Origin: Pseudolabrys sp.
GTDB taxonomy: Bacteria; Pseudomonadota; Alphaproteobacteria; Rhizobiales; Xanthobacteraceae
Assembly (NCBI GenBank): GCA_029980465.1
Contig: JARYIJ010000001.1
Span: 2,367,501 to 2,431,500, forward strand
Direction of reading: 5' to 3'
Length of the DNA: 64,000 bases
Shown: piece by piece, positions 1 through 7,996 of the stretch
Layout: each line of letters starts with the position of its first letter
Position numbering within the stretch: position 1 is the first letter of the stretch
Notes under the pieces: generated by a model
Seen by the model: only the letters and a program-made list of their open reading frames with translations
Told to the model about the DNA's origin: nothing
Databases searched by the model: none
Program-made: the position numbers and the translations under genes

Positions 1-168
1 AGTGCCCGCGTCTAGGGAGCTCGACATCGCAACTCGATATCGCTTGCGAGGCAGTTTGAGACTGCTACGCCACAAATGCTGTGGCGTACACCCCGAATCC
101 ACGCCATCGCGACAGATTCTGCGAATGGCGTTAGCGAAGCCGCCAGGCCGGTCCCGCCGTTTACCCTG

Positions 169-1134
169 TCACGCATCCTCAGCGGCATGGGACAAGCGAT
201 GACTCCACAAAGCGGCAATCCGCCGACGAAAGGCCTTCGGCTTTTCGGCAAAAAGGCGGCCGGCCAAACGTGCCGATGTCTTCAAATGCTCACGCCTCCG
301 GCTGGCGATGCAGGGATGAAGCCTGGGCCGCCAACGGGCGAGGGGCTGATGCGATGCCGCCAGCCCCTCGAGGATGGCCAGGTCCTGGCAGGCGCCAAGC
401 CGGCTCCGCAACCGCTGCGTCTCCTCGGCCCGGATCCGGCCAAGCCTCGGCCACAGATGCTCGATCAACTCCATCTGGTGGCGATGCTCGACCACGCGCC
501 TGCGCAGCGCGTGCAGGTGTTCAGCAGTTGCCGCCGGCCACTTTCCGGGAATGAGTTTGCGGGCGCGACGGTAGGTCGCGGTCAAGCCGTCCGCGACGGC
601 ATCGAAATCCAGAGCGGCGAGAGACCAGCAGTTGAGCCAGCGCGCCATGTCATCCAGGTAGGACATGAGGCGCTGCCCGATTTCCGGCGTCAGTGCCGTT
701 CGTTCCGCCGCGTCCCGGATGGCCACTATTCGCGCCGTGATCGCCTGGACCGACGCTGCGGTCGGCGGCGCTTCGGCCTTTCGAAGGTCGGCAAGGGCGT
801 CCAGCGCCGATTGCGCGTCCCGCGCCATCGCGAGCGAGCGCATGAGATCGCGGGCTTCGCTTCGCCTCCGGTCAGCCGCTGCGCCGAGCGGTTTCGACAG
901 CAGCCGCATGAGCGCTCGCCAGCGCTTGAGGGCCTTGCGGACCTCGTGCACCGACTCGGATTGAGACAGTGCGGGATCGGCCAAGCTCCTGCGGGCATCG
1001 GCAAGGATAGAACGGCCGAACTCGGCGACGGCAGCCCCGAATTCGGGGGGCGTTTCCGGTTTCGTCACCATAGCGGCCCTCTGCCGGGGCTTTGCGGCCG
1101 TTCGACGAAAAGTTTTTGTTCCTGCTCTTCCCAT
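169..1134 (-). CDS. CHAD domain-containing protein
   Basis: 321-residue protein dominated by a CHAD (conserved histidine alpha-helical) domain. The diagnostic first helix with HEVRKALKRWRALMRLL lies near residue 62, followed by repeated Arg/His-rich helices (DARSLMRSL-like and RAEETQRLRSRLGACQDL-like stretches) typical of CHAD bundles. The family binds polyphosphate through this basic surface. No CYTH phosphatase domain is attached, so this is a stand-alone CHAD protein, presumably cytoplasmic. An alternative ATG at 1071 (residue 22) has a better purine-rich stretch upstream and may be the true start; the first 21 residues are basic and low complexity. It lies outside the prophage, just upstream of and divergent from the initiator tRNA, so it is probably a chromosomal flank gene. 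Confidence 0.85.
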   Translation of the reverse strand: MGRAGTKTFRRTAAKPRQRAAMVTKPETPPEFGAAVAEFGRSILADARRSLADPALSQSESVHEVRKALKRWRALMRLLSKPLGAAADRRRSEARDLMRSLAMARDAQSALDALADLRKAEAPPTAASVQAITARIVAIRDAAERTALTPEIGQRLMSYLDDMARWLNCWSLAALDFDAVADGLTATYRRARKLIPGKWPAATAEHLHALRRRVVEHRHQMELIEHLWPRLGRIRAEETQRLRSRLGACQDLAILEGLAASHQPLARWRPRLHPCIASRRREHLKTSARLAGRLFAEKPKAFRRRIAALWSHRLSHAAEDA

Positions 1135-1258
1135 CGGGGTGGACCGTTGCTAAATAGCCCCCGGCTCGCGCGGGTTGATCCCGCGCTTCGCATTTGAAGG
1201 CGCCACAACGCCTTTGATGGAGCGGGTGTCCGGCCGCCGCCGGACGCGAAAAGTTTAT

Positions 1259-1335
<77 letters not shown>

Positions 1336-1359
1336 ACTTCCTCTTGAAGGACGTTCTCC

Positions 1360-1402
1360 GCGGCTTCTGACCCTCCCAAAAGGGCCAGAAGCCGCGCAGT
1401 TT
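1360..1402 (+). terminator. Rho-independent terminator behind tRNA-fMet
   Basis: A 15-bp stem (1360-1374 with 1381-1395, one A-C mismatch) with a 6-nt loop is followed by GCAGTTTT. It lies 24 nt past the tRNA and would end its transcript. Bases 1403-1680 behind it hold no gene I can support. Confidence 0.75.
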
Positions 1403-1680
1403 TCGGGATCACCTGCGGACCAAGCAAGGTGATCCGGGTGCCGTTTTCGTTCTCTGAGGCCGGTTTTTCTCTGGACCTGCGGACTTTGGGGCCGCGGCCT
1501 TGAGCTCTAACCGCATGATTTTACTGAGGGTAGGCAGCAGGCTGTTCAAATCCCGGTTGCCCGGCAACACGCACCAATACGCTCCGTCTGTCAAAAGAGC
1601 GCACGAGCTACCATCCGTTGGGGATAACGCCCATGGCGCGAAAACTGACAGAAGGTGGGCAATAGGGCCCGCTGCCTCGT

Positions 1681-2073
1681 TTAGAGGTCGCCATCGCGAA
1701 TTGTCTTGCGCTGTTCCTCCCACAGCAAGGGCAGCGATTTTCGCAAGGTTTCAAACTGCAGCGTGGGTGGCTGCCGGCCATCAAGGATCATTTCTATGAT
1801 GTCGGGCGCTAGCAGGGTGAGACGAAGGACATCGCCGACATAAGACGCATCGATCTTTTCCCGTAAAGCGATTTCTTTGATCGTGCTGCAGACACCCTGA
1901 TCGAGCAACTGCCGCCATCGGACCGCGCGTGCGAGCGCTTTAAGGAGGACATTGTCAATCTGAGCGCGGGACGGCACCGCCGACATCGCACTCCCGTCGG
2001 GCGCGACGATGAGCTTGCGACCACCACGCCGGCGGAAACTCATTGGGACATGGACGGTGAGAGTCTCACTCAT
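1681..2073 (-). CDS. Recombinase-associated small HTH-like protein
   Basis: 130 residues. The first 20 residues (MSETLTVHVPMSFRRRGGRK) are the usual beginning of a small protein that follows serine recombinases in alphaproteobacterial mobile elements. The middle (about 40-100) reads as a helix-turn-helix resembling the recombinase DNA-binding tail, with KALARAVRWRQLLDQG and ASYVGDVLRLTLLAPDIIEMIL. Its ATG overlaps the recombinase stop by one base (TAATG), which implies translational coupling. It may be a DNA-binding or directionality partner of the recombinase; that role is inferred from position and helical pattern. It is the last gene of a four-gene minus-strand chain. Confidence 0.8.
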   Translation of the reverse strand: MSETLTVHVPMSFRRRGGRKLIVAPDGSAMSAVPSRAQIDNVLLKALARAVRWRQLLDQGVCSTIKEIALREKIDASYVGDVLRLTLLAPDIIEMILDGRQPPTLQFETLRKSLPLLWEEQRKTIRDGDL

Positions 2074-3377
2074 TATGCGGCTGCCTTTTGCTGCAAATCG
2101 GCCGCGACTGAGGCGAGCCCTTCGGTTCGCAGGCGGATGGTTATTCCATCCGGCATGACGTCCACGCGGTCAACCAGAAGCTGGATCAGGCGGGCCTGCT
2201 CGGCAGGGAAGAACTCGTCCCAAAGGGCATCGAACTCTACAAGCGCCTTTCGGACATCGCCCTCCGCGATGTTGTTGTCTTGTCGGCGCGCCTCTTTCCA
2301 CGTCCGAACGATGATCTCCGGCGTGCGCAAAAGCGCGCGCACTTGATTTATGACGGCCGCCTCGACCTCGGCGGCGGATACTCGGCGAATTGTGCAGGCG
2401 TCCGGGCCGCGTTTGATCACGCCAGTCGAAACGTAATAGCGATAGAGTCGGCTGCCACGGCGCGTGTAAGCAGGCGTGAACGCACGACCACCCGGCCCGA
2501 AGAGTAACCCCTTCAACAGGGCGGGCGTGTTCTGCCCGCGCGTATTGGCCGCGCGCTTGCGCGGGCTTTCCTGCAGGATGGCATGAACCTTGTCCCACAG
2601 CTCGCGAGGGATGATTGCTCGGTGCTCACCGGGATAGGCGGTGCCCTTGTGCGTGGCCTCCCCGATATAGGTCCGGTTATTGAGTAGGATGTAGAGGTAG
2701 CCACGGTCGATCGGGCGACCTCGCTTGGTGAGGACGCCCTCAGCTGCGAGCGATCGAGCCAGCGTGGTGGCGGAGCCCACCCGCACGAAGCGCTCGAAGA
2801 TCATGCGCACGGTGGCCGCTTCCCTCTCGTTCAGTACAAGCTTGCGATCCCTGACGTCGTAGCCAAGCGGCGGATGGCCCCCCATCCACATGCCCCGCGA
2901 GCGCGACGCCCTGAATTTGTCGCGTATGCGCTCGCCGATCACCTCGCGCTCGAACTGCGCGAACGAGAGCAGGATGTTGAGCGTCAGCCGCCCCATCGAC
3001 GTGGTGGTGTTGAACGACTGCGTCACGCTGACGAAGGTGACGTTGTTGCGGCCGAAGACTTCGACGAGCTTTGCGAAATCCATCAGCGCGCGGCTGAGCC
3101 GGTCGATCTTGTAGACGACGACCACATCGACCCGGTGCGCCTCGATGTCGGCGAGCAGGCGCTGCAGCCCCGGACGTTCCAGTGTCGCGCCGGAGATGCC
3201 GCCGTCGTCGTAATGATCGGGCACGAGCACCCAGCCCTCGGGCTTCTGGCTCGCGATGTAGGCCTCGCAGGCCTCGCGCTGGGCATCGAGTGAATTGAAC
3301 TCCTGCTCCAGACCCTCTTCGCTCGACTTGCGCGTGTAGACCGCGCAACGGAGCTTGCGCACGACCGGCTTCTTCAT
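2073..3377 (-). CDS. Serine recombinase (site-specific integrase)
   Basis: 434 residues. The N-terminal resolvase/invertase domain begins RCAVYTRKSSEEGLEQEFNS, with the catalytic serine in TRKSSE at about residue 18-20, then IDRLSRALMDF and the FAQFEREVIGERIRDK helix, all hallmarks of the family. The 'Recombinase' domain (about 175-270) and a zinc-ribbon/coiled region follow, so it belongs to the large serine recombinase group. It would integrate and excise the element by a double-strand exchange with short att cores. Its ATG overlaps the upstream DUF2924 stop (ATGA). It is the only integrase-type gene seen in the element and sits at its left end, next to tRNA-fMet. Confidence 0.93.
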   Translation of the reverse strand: MKKPVVRKLRCAVYTRKSSEEGLEQEFNSLDAQREACEAYIASQKPEGWVLVPDHYDDGGISGATLERPGLQRLLADIEAHRVDVVVVYKIDRLSRALMDFAKLVEVFGRNNVTFVSVTQSFNTTTSMGRLTLNILLSFAQFEREVIGERIRDKFRASRSRGMWMGGHPPLGYDVRDRKLVLNEREAATVRMIFERFVRVGSATTLARSLAAEGVLTKRGRPIDRGYLYILLNNRTYIGEATHKGTAYPGEHRAIIPRELWDKVHAILQESPRKRAANTRGQNTPALLKGLLFGPGGRAFTPAYTRRGSRLYRYYVSTGVIKRGPDACTIRRVSAAEVEAAVINQVRALLRTPEIIVRTWKEARRQDNNIAEGDVRKALVEFDALWDEFFPAEQARLIQLLVDRVDVMPDGITIRLRTEGLASVAADLQQKAAA

Positions 3378-3820
3378 CGTGCCACCCGTTGGTTCTTGAG
3401 GCCGAAGAAGACGAGCCCATTCCAGCGCGTGCCCGTGATGGCGCGTGCCACCGCTGAGAGGGACTTATAGGGTCGTCCTTGGTACTCGAAGCCTTCGTCG
3501 CGAACCGTCACGCAGTACTCGACGCCCTGCCATTCGCGAATGAGGCGCGTGCCGACGATCGGCCGGTCCTTGACGGATCGATGCCGCTGCTTCGGGTGGC
3601 CGCCGTCGAGCTCTTCGGCGAGTTCGCGAAGGCGCTTCAGGGTCTCTGGTTTGAGCCCGCCGTAAGTCAATTCCTGGATGCGGTAGGCGAGCCGGTGTTC
3701 GAGGAAGCGCCGGTTGTAGGGCGGGGGTTCGCTCTCGAAGAGGTCGCGCCAACGTTGTTTCAGAACCGTGATCGGGGCGGCCTTCAGGGCGGCCAGTTGC
3801 GCCAGGACCGTGTCCGTCAT
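3374..3820 (-). CDS. DUF2924 family protein
   Basis: 148 residues beginning MTDTVLAQLAALKAAPI, with the DUF2924 hallmarks PPPYNRRFLEHRLAYRIQEL, a basic centre, VGTRLIREWQGVEYCVTV and the end region YKSLSAVARAITGTRWNG. The family's function is unknown. In rhizobial and sphingomonad mobile elements it regularly precedes a serine recombinase, as here. The start at 3820 is chosen because an SD-like GGAGG lies just upstream and because the ATG overlaps the stop of the preceding small gene (ATGA). The open frame extends further upstream, but that part is not coding. Confidence 0.88.
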   Translation of the reverse strand: MTDTVLAQLAALKAAPITVLKQRWRDLFESEPPPYNRRFLEHRLAYRIQELTYGGLKPETLKRLRELAEELDGGHPKQRHRSVKDRPIVGTRLIREWQGVEYCVTVRDEGFEYQGRPYKSLSAVARAITGTRWNGLVFFGLKNQRVAR

Positions 3821-4023
3821 CTTGAAGAGCCTCCATCCGACTTGAGACCGTCGGCATGACTGCTCTGGGGGGCGGGACAGTCGACCAAACTCTCTCCGCC
3901 CATGGCAGATAAATGACTGGACTTCCTCAGCTTTAGCCGCATGAGGCCGGCCGCGAGGATGTCGGCGACCTCGTCCAACCGCTCGGCGGGCTCCATCCGG
4001 TCGGGGCGCAGGGCATTGTCCAT
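3817..4023 (-). CDS. Small conserved protein upstream of DUF2924
   Basis: 68 residues, beginning MDNALRPDRMEPAERLDEVA, followed by DILAAGLMRLKLRKSSHLS. Short proteins with the pattern 'LRPDRMxPAERLxEVxxILAxGLxRL' are the usual first gene of the DUF2924-recombinase cassette in alphaproteobacteria; function unknown. A GAGGGG stretch precedes the ATG and its TGA overlaps the DUF2924 ATG. The operon reads leftward from the intergenic control region at 4024-4165. Confidence 0.75.
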   Translation of the reverse strand: MDNALRPDRMEPAERLDEVADILAAGLMRLKLRKSSHLSAMGGESLVDCPAPQSSHADGLKSDGGSSR

Positions 4024-4082
4024 GCCCCTCAGTAGCGCCGGAAGACCTCAGTTTTCCCAAGGGGTTGGGCTGCGACAAAAGG

Positions 4083-4102
4083 AATTGCGTGATGATGCAA
4101 TT
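4083..4102. promoter_or_regulatory. Inverted repeat between divergent operons
   Basis: AATTGC and GCAATT half-sites are separated by 8 bp, in the AT-richer spacer between the recombinase operon (minus) and the ImmA/XRE operon (plus). It is a candidate operator for the nearby XRE repressor; that link is inferred from position only. Confidence 0.4.
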
Positions 4103-4131
4103 TTCGACTCGACTCTCTGATCTGCTTGTGA

Positions 4132-4146
4132 GAACAAAGAGAGAAC
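4132..4146. promoter_or_regulatory. LexA (SOS) box
   Basis: GAAC-N7-GAAC, the exact complement of the alphaproteobacterial LexA consensus GTTC-N7-GTTC, lies 20 bp before the ATG of the ImmA/IrrE gene. It suggests DNA-damage control of the ImmA/XRE operon or the divergent recombinase cassette. Confidence 0.7.
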
Positions 4147-4165
4147 AAGAACGAGGGAGCCGTCC

Positions 4166-4906
4166 ATGACCATCCGTGCCGCCTATCGCCACTCGAGGAC
4201 CACCGCCGCACCGGCGAGGCTTTCAACCGCCGAGGTCTGGTCGGTGGCGCGAGCGGTGCGAGGCCAGCTCGCCATCGAGCGGTCCGAGCGGAAACTCGAG
4301 CTGGAAAGCGTGGCGGAGCGGATTTCCGATCTGGAGATCAACGACGTCAGCTTCGACGTGGCCTGGGACTTGGAGCACCAAGTCCTCAATCGAGCCGGCA
4401 AGCCGGTGATGGGCGTGACCGAATACGACAAGGCCTCACCCGACTGTGTGATGGTGTCGGTGAACGGCCCGATGCTCGCCGACGCGGAGACGCTGCTGCG
4501 CTCCACGATCGCGCATGAACTCGGCCATGTCGTGTTCGATGCGCCGGGCTGGATTCGCGTGCCGCCGGCGGCGCCGGCCTACTCAGGGATGGCGCCCCCT
4601 ACGGGGAAAGGTGACCCGCGCGAGATGCGCGCCAACGAGTTCATGGGAGCGCTGCTGGTGCCACCCATGCTGGCGCGCGTCGACCTGCAGCGCCAGGCAA
4701 AGCGGCAGCGCCTTCCTGCATCAATCCGCCCGTCGAATGTCGTTCCAGCCGCCGTGGCTTACGACGCAATGAATCTCGATCGCGAAACCATCGAAGAGAT
4801 GATCTTTGAGCTCGCGGAGCGCTACGGCGTGTCGACAAGCTTTTTGAGGGTCCGGCTCGATCGCTACGACCTCCTTCGCACCGGCCGCAACTGGGACCTT
4901 CATTGA
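4166..4906 (+). CDS. ImmA/IrrE family metallo-endopeptidase
   Basis: 246 residues. The zinc-binding HExxH motif is in TIAHELGHVVF (His117, Glu118, His121), with the downstream REMRANEFMGALLVP segment providing the third ligand region (E/N-F helix), as in the COG2856 family. Members such as ImmA cleave phage or ICE repressors after DNA damage. The next gene encodes the XRE partner, 12 bp downstream of its stop. GAGGGAG precedes the ATG. With the LexA-type box just upstream, the pair looks like the induction switch of this prophage. The residues before about 100 have no clear domain. Confidence 0.9.
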   Translation: MTIRAAYRHSRTTAAPARLSTAEVWSVARAVRGQLAIERSERKLELESVAERISDLEINDVSFDVAWDLEHQVLNRAGKPVMGVTEYDKASPDCVMVSVNGPMLADAETLLRSTIAHELGHVVFDAPGWIRVPPAAPAYSGMAPPTGKGDPREMRANEFMGALLVPPMLARVDLQRQAKRQRLPASIRPSNVVPAAVAYDAMNLDRETIEEMIFELAERYGVSTSFLRVRLDRYDLLRTGRNWDLH

Positions 4907-4918
4907 GGAGTGCACGTC

Positions 4919-5200
4919 ATGGCATTCGGACCATGGATCAGGGGCGAGCGCGAGAAGGCGGACATTTCGCTGAAGGAGTTCGCGCAATCGATCGGCATCT
5001 CGCAGGCTTATTGGTCCCGCATCGAGCGCGGGCTTGAGCTCGCGCCGAAGGACTCGCTGATCATCGCGGCCTGCGTACGGCTGGGGCTCCCGACCGATCG
5101 CGCGTTCATCGCGGCGCAACGGCTGCCGCCCGACATGCAAGGCGACCTGGAGCTCGCTGTCTCAGTCTACCGCGAATTCAAGTCGCGAAGTCCGACGTAA
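4919..5200 (+). CDS. XRE-family helix-turn-helix repressor
   Basis: 93 residues. The HTH lies at about 8-60: IRGEREKADISLKEFAQSIG, then ISQAYWSRIERGLE as recognition helix. There is no C-terminal oligomerisation or protease domain. The ATG at 4919 is chosen because GAGGAG (4905-4910) sits 8 nt upstream; a GTG at 4910 lies inside that SD. Paired with ImmA/IrrE, it is a probable immunity regulator whose level the metallopeptidase controls. An operator cannot be proved; the inverted repeat at 4083-4102 is a candidate. Confidence 0.87.
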   Translation: MAFGPWIRGEREKADISLKEFAQSIGISQAYWSRIERGLELAPKDSLIIAACVRLGLPTDRAFIAAQRLPPDMQGDLELAVSVYREFKSRSPT

Positions 5201-5297
5201 GCGCCACCGCTGTCACAATTCATCGCCGATCGGGCCTGGACGCATCGAGTCCGGGAACGGGAGGAGTTTGTTCGGAGCGTCTCCTTGGAAGCGACCA

Positions 5298-5921
5298 ATG
5301 ACAACCAAACCATCGGAAGCCACCGTTCCCGTCCAGTCAGAAGAGACGAGCACCCCCGATCCCAGGATGCTGCGGGTGATGATGGCGGCCGCCGCCTATC
5401 ACGCGCGCAAGGTCGCACGCACCATGCGGCTCTCGGATGTGGACCGGGAGGACGTCGAGCAGGACATCTTGCTCGTATTGCTGGAGCGCCGACGCTTCTT
5501 CGATCCGGTGCGTGGCGCCTGGTCGTCGTTCGCGGACCGTGTCGCGCGGCAGGCGGCGCAGGGCGTCGCCGACGAGATTGGCGCCGACCGCCGCATCCGC
5601 GGCGGTTCGCTCGATCAGCCCGCGGGCAGTGATGGAAGCACAACGCTTGGCGAGTTGATCGAGGCGGGCTGTCGCCCCGATCGCGACCTGGAGCACGAGC
5701 TGCAGCTTGCGCTCGCCCTTGCGAAATTCATAGCCGAGCTGCCCGACGAGCTCGCGATCGTCGCCCGCCTGTCGCTCTTCGAGGATGGCGACTTGGCCGA
5801 GGCACAGCGCAGCTCCGGTCTCTCGACCAGCGAGTTCTACAGACGACTGCGCGAGGTCCGTTATCGGCTGGTCTGCCTCGGCATCGTCCGGCACCGGTTC
5901 GGCAGAACATCGGAGGAATGA
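5298..5921 (+). CDS. Sigma-70-like RNA polymerase factor (phage)
   Basis: 207 residues. A region-2-like helix set is seen in DREDVEQDILLVLLERRRFF and DPVRGAWSSFADRVARQ (the D-P-x-R-G-x-W/F signature of ECF-type factors). A region-4-like HTH appears near the C terminus: LPDELAIVARLSLFEDGDLA, then SSGLSTSEFYRRLREVRYRL. It may redirect RNA polymerase to phage promoters or be a sigma-derived regulator. The ATG at 5298 is preferred; an upstream TTG at 5268 sits too close to its SD. The 166-bp gap behind it holds no gene. Confidence 0.7.
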   Translation: MTTKPSEATVPVQSEETSTPDPRMLRVMMAAAAYHARKVARTMRLSDVDREDVEQDILLVLLERRRFFDPVRGAWSSFADRVARQAAQGVADEIGADRRIRGGSLDQPAGSDGSTTLGELIEAGCRPDRDLEHELQLALALAKFIAELPDELAIVARLSLFEDGDLAEAQRSSGLSTSEFYRRLREVRYRLVCLGIVRHRFGRTSEE

Positions 5922-6088
5922 GACGCCCCCCGACCTCCTGGGAAAGACGGCGAGCTCTTTCGCTACAGAGGGGACGAGAACCCCGGCGGCGCCATCAGAC
6001 GCCGGGGGTTTGAGGAAGCGAAGTCCCACACTGCCAAACAGTCATCACGGCTGCGCACCCGCGCGAGCCGAAGCGGAGAGGTCTGCCC

Positions 6089-6499
6089 ATGCGTCACCGG
6101 TTGGTCGCACCCACGACACCGCTATTGCCGATCAGTCGGTTCGCGGTGCCATTCGACGAGAACACGTTTGTGGATTGGTTGATCGATGCCGAGCCGGGCG
6201 ACCGCGCAGTCTATTACCGCGGCCATCTCGGATTCGACCGGATGCCGAGCGCCAACGTGCTCGACCGCCCGACGCGGGCCAACCTGCATGCCGTCGCCAC
6301 GCGCGTGATGGTCGCGGCCGGCCAGGGACTCGTCATCCCGGTGCAGAAGCGGCTTGGCACCGAGGACTACCTCTATCTCGCCGTCAAGAGCCGGCCGGGC
6401 CGCATGGATCAGTGCCGCTCCGCAGCGGCGCCGCGGCCCTCGCCCACGCCGCTGGTTGCAAGCGAGCCGCAGACATTCCCCACCCCATTGGCTGCCTGA
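6089..6499 (+). CDS. Phage protein of unknown function
   Basis: 136 residues, not recognised as a named domain. The core FDENTFVDWLIDAEPGDRAV then YYRGHLGFDRM and QGLVIPVQKRLGTEDYLYLAV is compact and looks like a folded alpha/beta domain, ending in a Pro/Ala-rich tail. Genes like it sit upstream of the recombination block in related rhizobial prophages; I cannot give a function. Reading and GC pattern fit its neighbours. The ATG at 6089 follows GCGGAGAGG. Confidence 0.65.
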   Translation: MRHRLVAPTTPLLPISRFAVPFDENTFVDWLIDAEPGDRAVYYRGHLGFDRMPSANVLDRPTRANLHAVATRVMVAAGQGLVIPVQKRLGTEDYLYLAVKSRPGRMDQCRSAAAPRPSPTPLVASEPQTFPTPLAA

Positions 6500-6510
6500 A
6501 GGAAACCAGC

Positions 6511-7002
6511 ATGCCAGACATCGCTGTGATGGCCGAGCACGTCCGCGATCTCGCTCCCGAAGCGATTGCGTCGCTCACGGCTCCGGAGCTCGCCTGCATC
6601 CTCGACGATCTCGCCGAGCAGAAGGCAGGCCTCGCACGGATCGAGGACAAAATGCGCAGCGCGCTCGACCTCAAATACGGAGCACGCGCCAAGCAACGGC
6701 GCGCCGAGGAGGGCAAGGACACCGGCATCGTCCGCTTCGAGGACAACGGCTTCATCGTCATCGCTGACCTGCCCAAGCGGGTCAAATGGGACCAGGACAA
6801 GCTCAAGCACGCGGCCGAGATCATCCGGTCCGGATGGGGCGACAATCCGGCTGACTACATCAAGGCAAAGCTTGAGGTCTCCGAGGCGGCATTCGCGAAT
6901 TGGCCGCGCCCGGTCCGTGAATTGTTCATTCCCGCGCGCACCGTCGAGACCGGCCGGCCGGTCTACCGGATCGATACACCGAACGAAGCCGAGGCGGCCT
7001 GA
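6511..7002 (+). CDS. Phage protein of unknown function (early region)
   Basis: 163 residues. The N-terminal 60 residues are predicted helical (LAPEAIASLTAPELACILDD, then LAEQKAGLARIEDKM), possibly a coiled coil. The rest includes GIVRFEDNGFIVIADLPKRV and a KWDQDKLKHAAEII helix. This layout recurs just before Sak4-type ATPases in prophages of related bacteria, so a role in recombination or replication is likely, but no catalytic motif is visible. The start follows GAAGGAAACC. Confidence 0.65.
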   Translation: MPDIAVMAEHVRDLAPEAIASLTAPELACILDDLAEQKAGLARIEDKMRSALDLKYGARAKQRRAEEGKDTGIVRFEDNGFIVIADLPKRVKWDQDKLKHAAEIIRSGWGDNPADYIKAKLEVSEAAFANWPRPVRELFIPARTVETGRPVYRIDTPNEAEAA

Positions 7003-7123
7003 TGCGCACACAACAAGCAACCCGAACAACGGCGGGGCGGTCCGTTTCGCAAGGGCGGACAGGCAATCCTTCGGCGCCCGGTCAACGCCCCGCCGTTCCC
7101 ATCATCACATCGAGGAGCCGCTG

Positions 7124-7969
7124 ATGCCGGTCAGGATCGTAACTGCGGACGAGCGGCTTGCCGCCGCCAACAACAAGACCTCGATCGCCATTTTCGGGCC
7201 GGCCGGCTCCGGCAAGACGTCGCTGCTCCGGACGCTGCCGTCCGACCGGACCGTATGCCTCGACCTCGAGGCCGGCATGAAGTCGGTCCAGGACTGGCCG
7301 GGCGCCAGCATCCCGATCCGCAGCTTCGTCGATTTCCGCGACCTCGCGGTGTTGATCGGCGGTCCCGATCCGGCAGCCGATCCGAATGCCTGGTACAGCG
7401 CGCAGCATCACCAGCATGCGCGCTCCGTCTACGCCAGCACTGGCGTCGAGGAGTTCCTTGCCTCGAAGTCGATCATCTTCGTCGACAGCATTACCGACCT
7501 GACGCGGCAGGCGATGGCGTACGCCAAGCAGCAGCCGGAAGCCTTCTCGGAACGCACCGGCAAACCGGACGTGCGCGGCGCCTATGGTCTTCTTGGCCGC
7601 GAGGTCATCCAGGCGCTCAAGCACCTGCAGCATGCGCCCGGCAAGACCGTGATCTTCGTCGGCGTGCTGGAAAAGATCACCGACGAGTTCAACGTCACGA
7701 CCTGGCAGCCGCAGATGGAAGGCTCGAAAGCCGGGCGCGAACTGCCCGGCATCGTCGACCAGGTGATCTCGCTGCATCTGTTCTCGCGCGATGCGGAGGG
7801 CGGCTACGTGCTCGACGAGAAGGCAAGCGAACGCCGCCTGGTGTGCCGCGCCGGAAACCCATACGCGCTGCCCGCGAAGGACCGCAGCGGACGGCTCGAC
7901 CTGACAGAGCCGCCGGACCTCGGCGCGCTGCTCGCGAAGATCAACGCGCCGCAGGCGCGCGCTGCCTGA
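7124..7969 (+). CDS. Phage AAA ATPase, Sak4-like RecA-fold recombinase
   Basis: 281 residues. Walker A is GPAGSGKTSLL (residues about 24-34) and Walker B is SIIFVDSITDL (about 115-125). The compact RecA-like fold lacks DNA-binding extensions, matching the AAA_24/Sak4 group of phage single-strand annealing proteins. The start ATG at 7124 follows CGAGGAG at good spacing. The next gene is a candidate ssDNA-binding partner, the classic Sak4-SSB pairing. Expected role: homologous recombination and replication restart of phage DNA. Confidence 0.82.
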   Translation: MPVRIVTADERLAAANNKTSIAIFGPAGSGKTSLLRTLPSDRTVCLDLEAGMKSVQDWPGASIPIRSFVDFRDLAVLIGGPDPAADPNAWYSAQHHQHARSVYASTGVEEFLASKSIIFVDSITDLTRQAMAYAKQQPEAFSERTGKPDVRGAYGLLGREVIQALKHLQHAPGKTVIFVGVLEKITDEFNVTTWQPQMEGSKAGRELPGIVDQVISLHLFSRDAEGGYVLDEKASERRLVCRAGNPYALPAKDRSGRLDLTEPPDLGALLAKINAPQARAA

Positions 7970-7996
7970 CCCGAAACTCAATCAAAGGAGACCGCA

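Noticed and set aside
1..168. Leftmost sequence
   Set aside because: No gene or site could be supported downstream of the CHAD gene stop.
1540..1580. GTTCAAATCC resembling the T-loop of the tRNA, as a possible att repeat
   Set aside because: Only about 10 bases match, and the adjoining stem does not pair as a T arm. T-loop-like strings are common.
1409..1723. Open minus-strand frame of 104 codons behind the tRNA terminator
   Set aside because: Low-complexity, overlaps the recombinase-linked gene antisense, and matches no family I can name with confidence.
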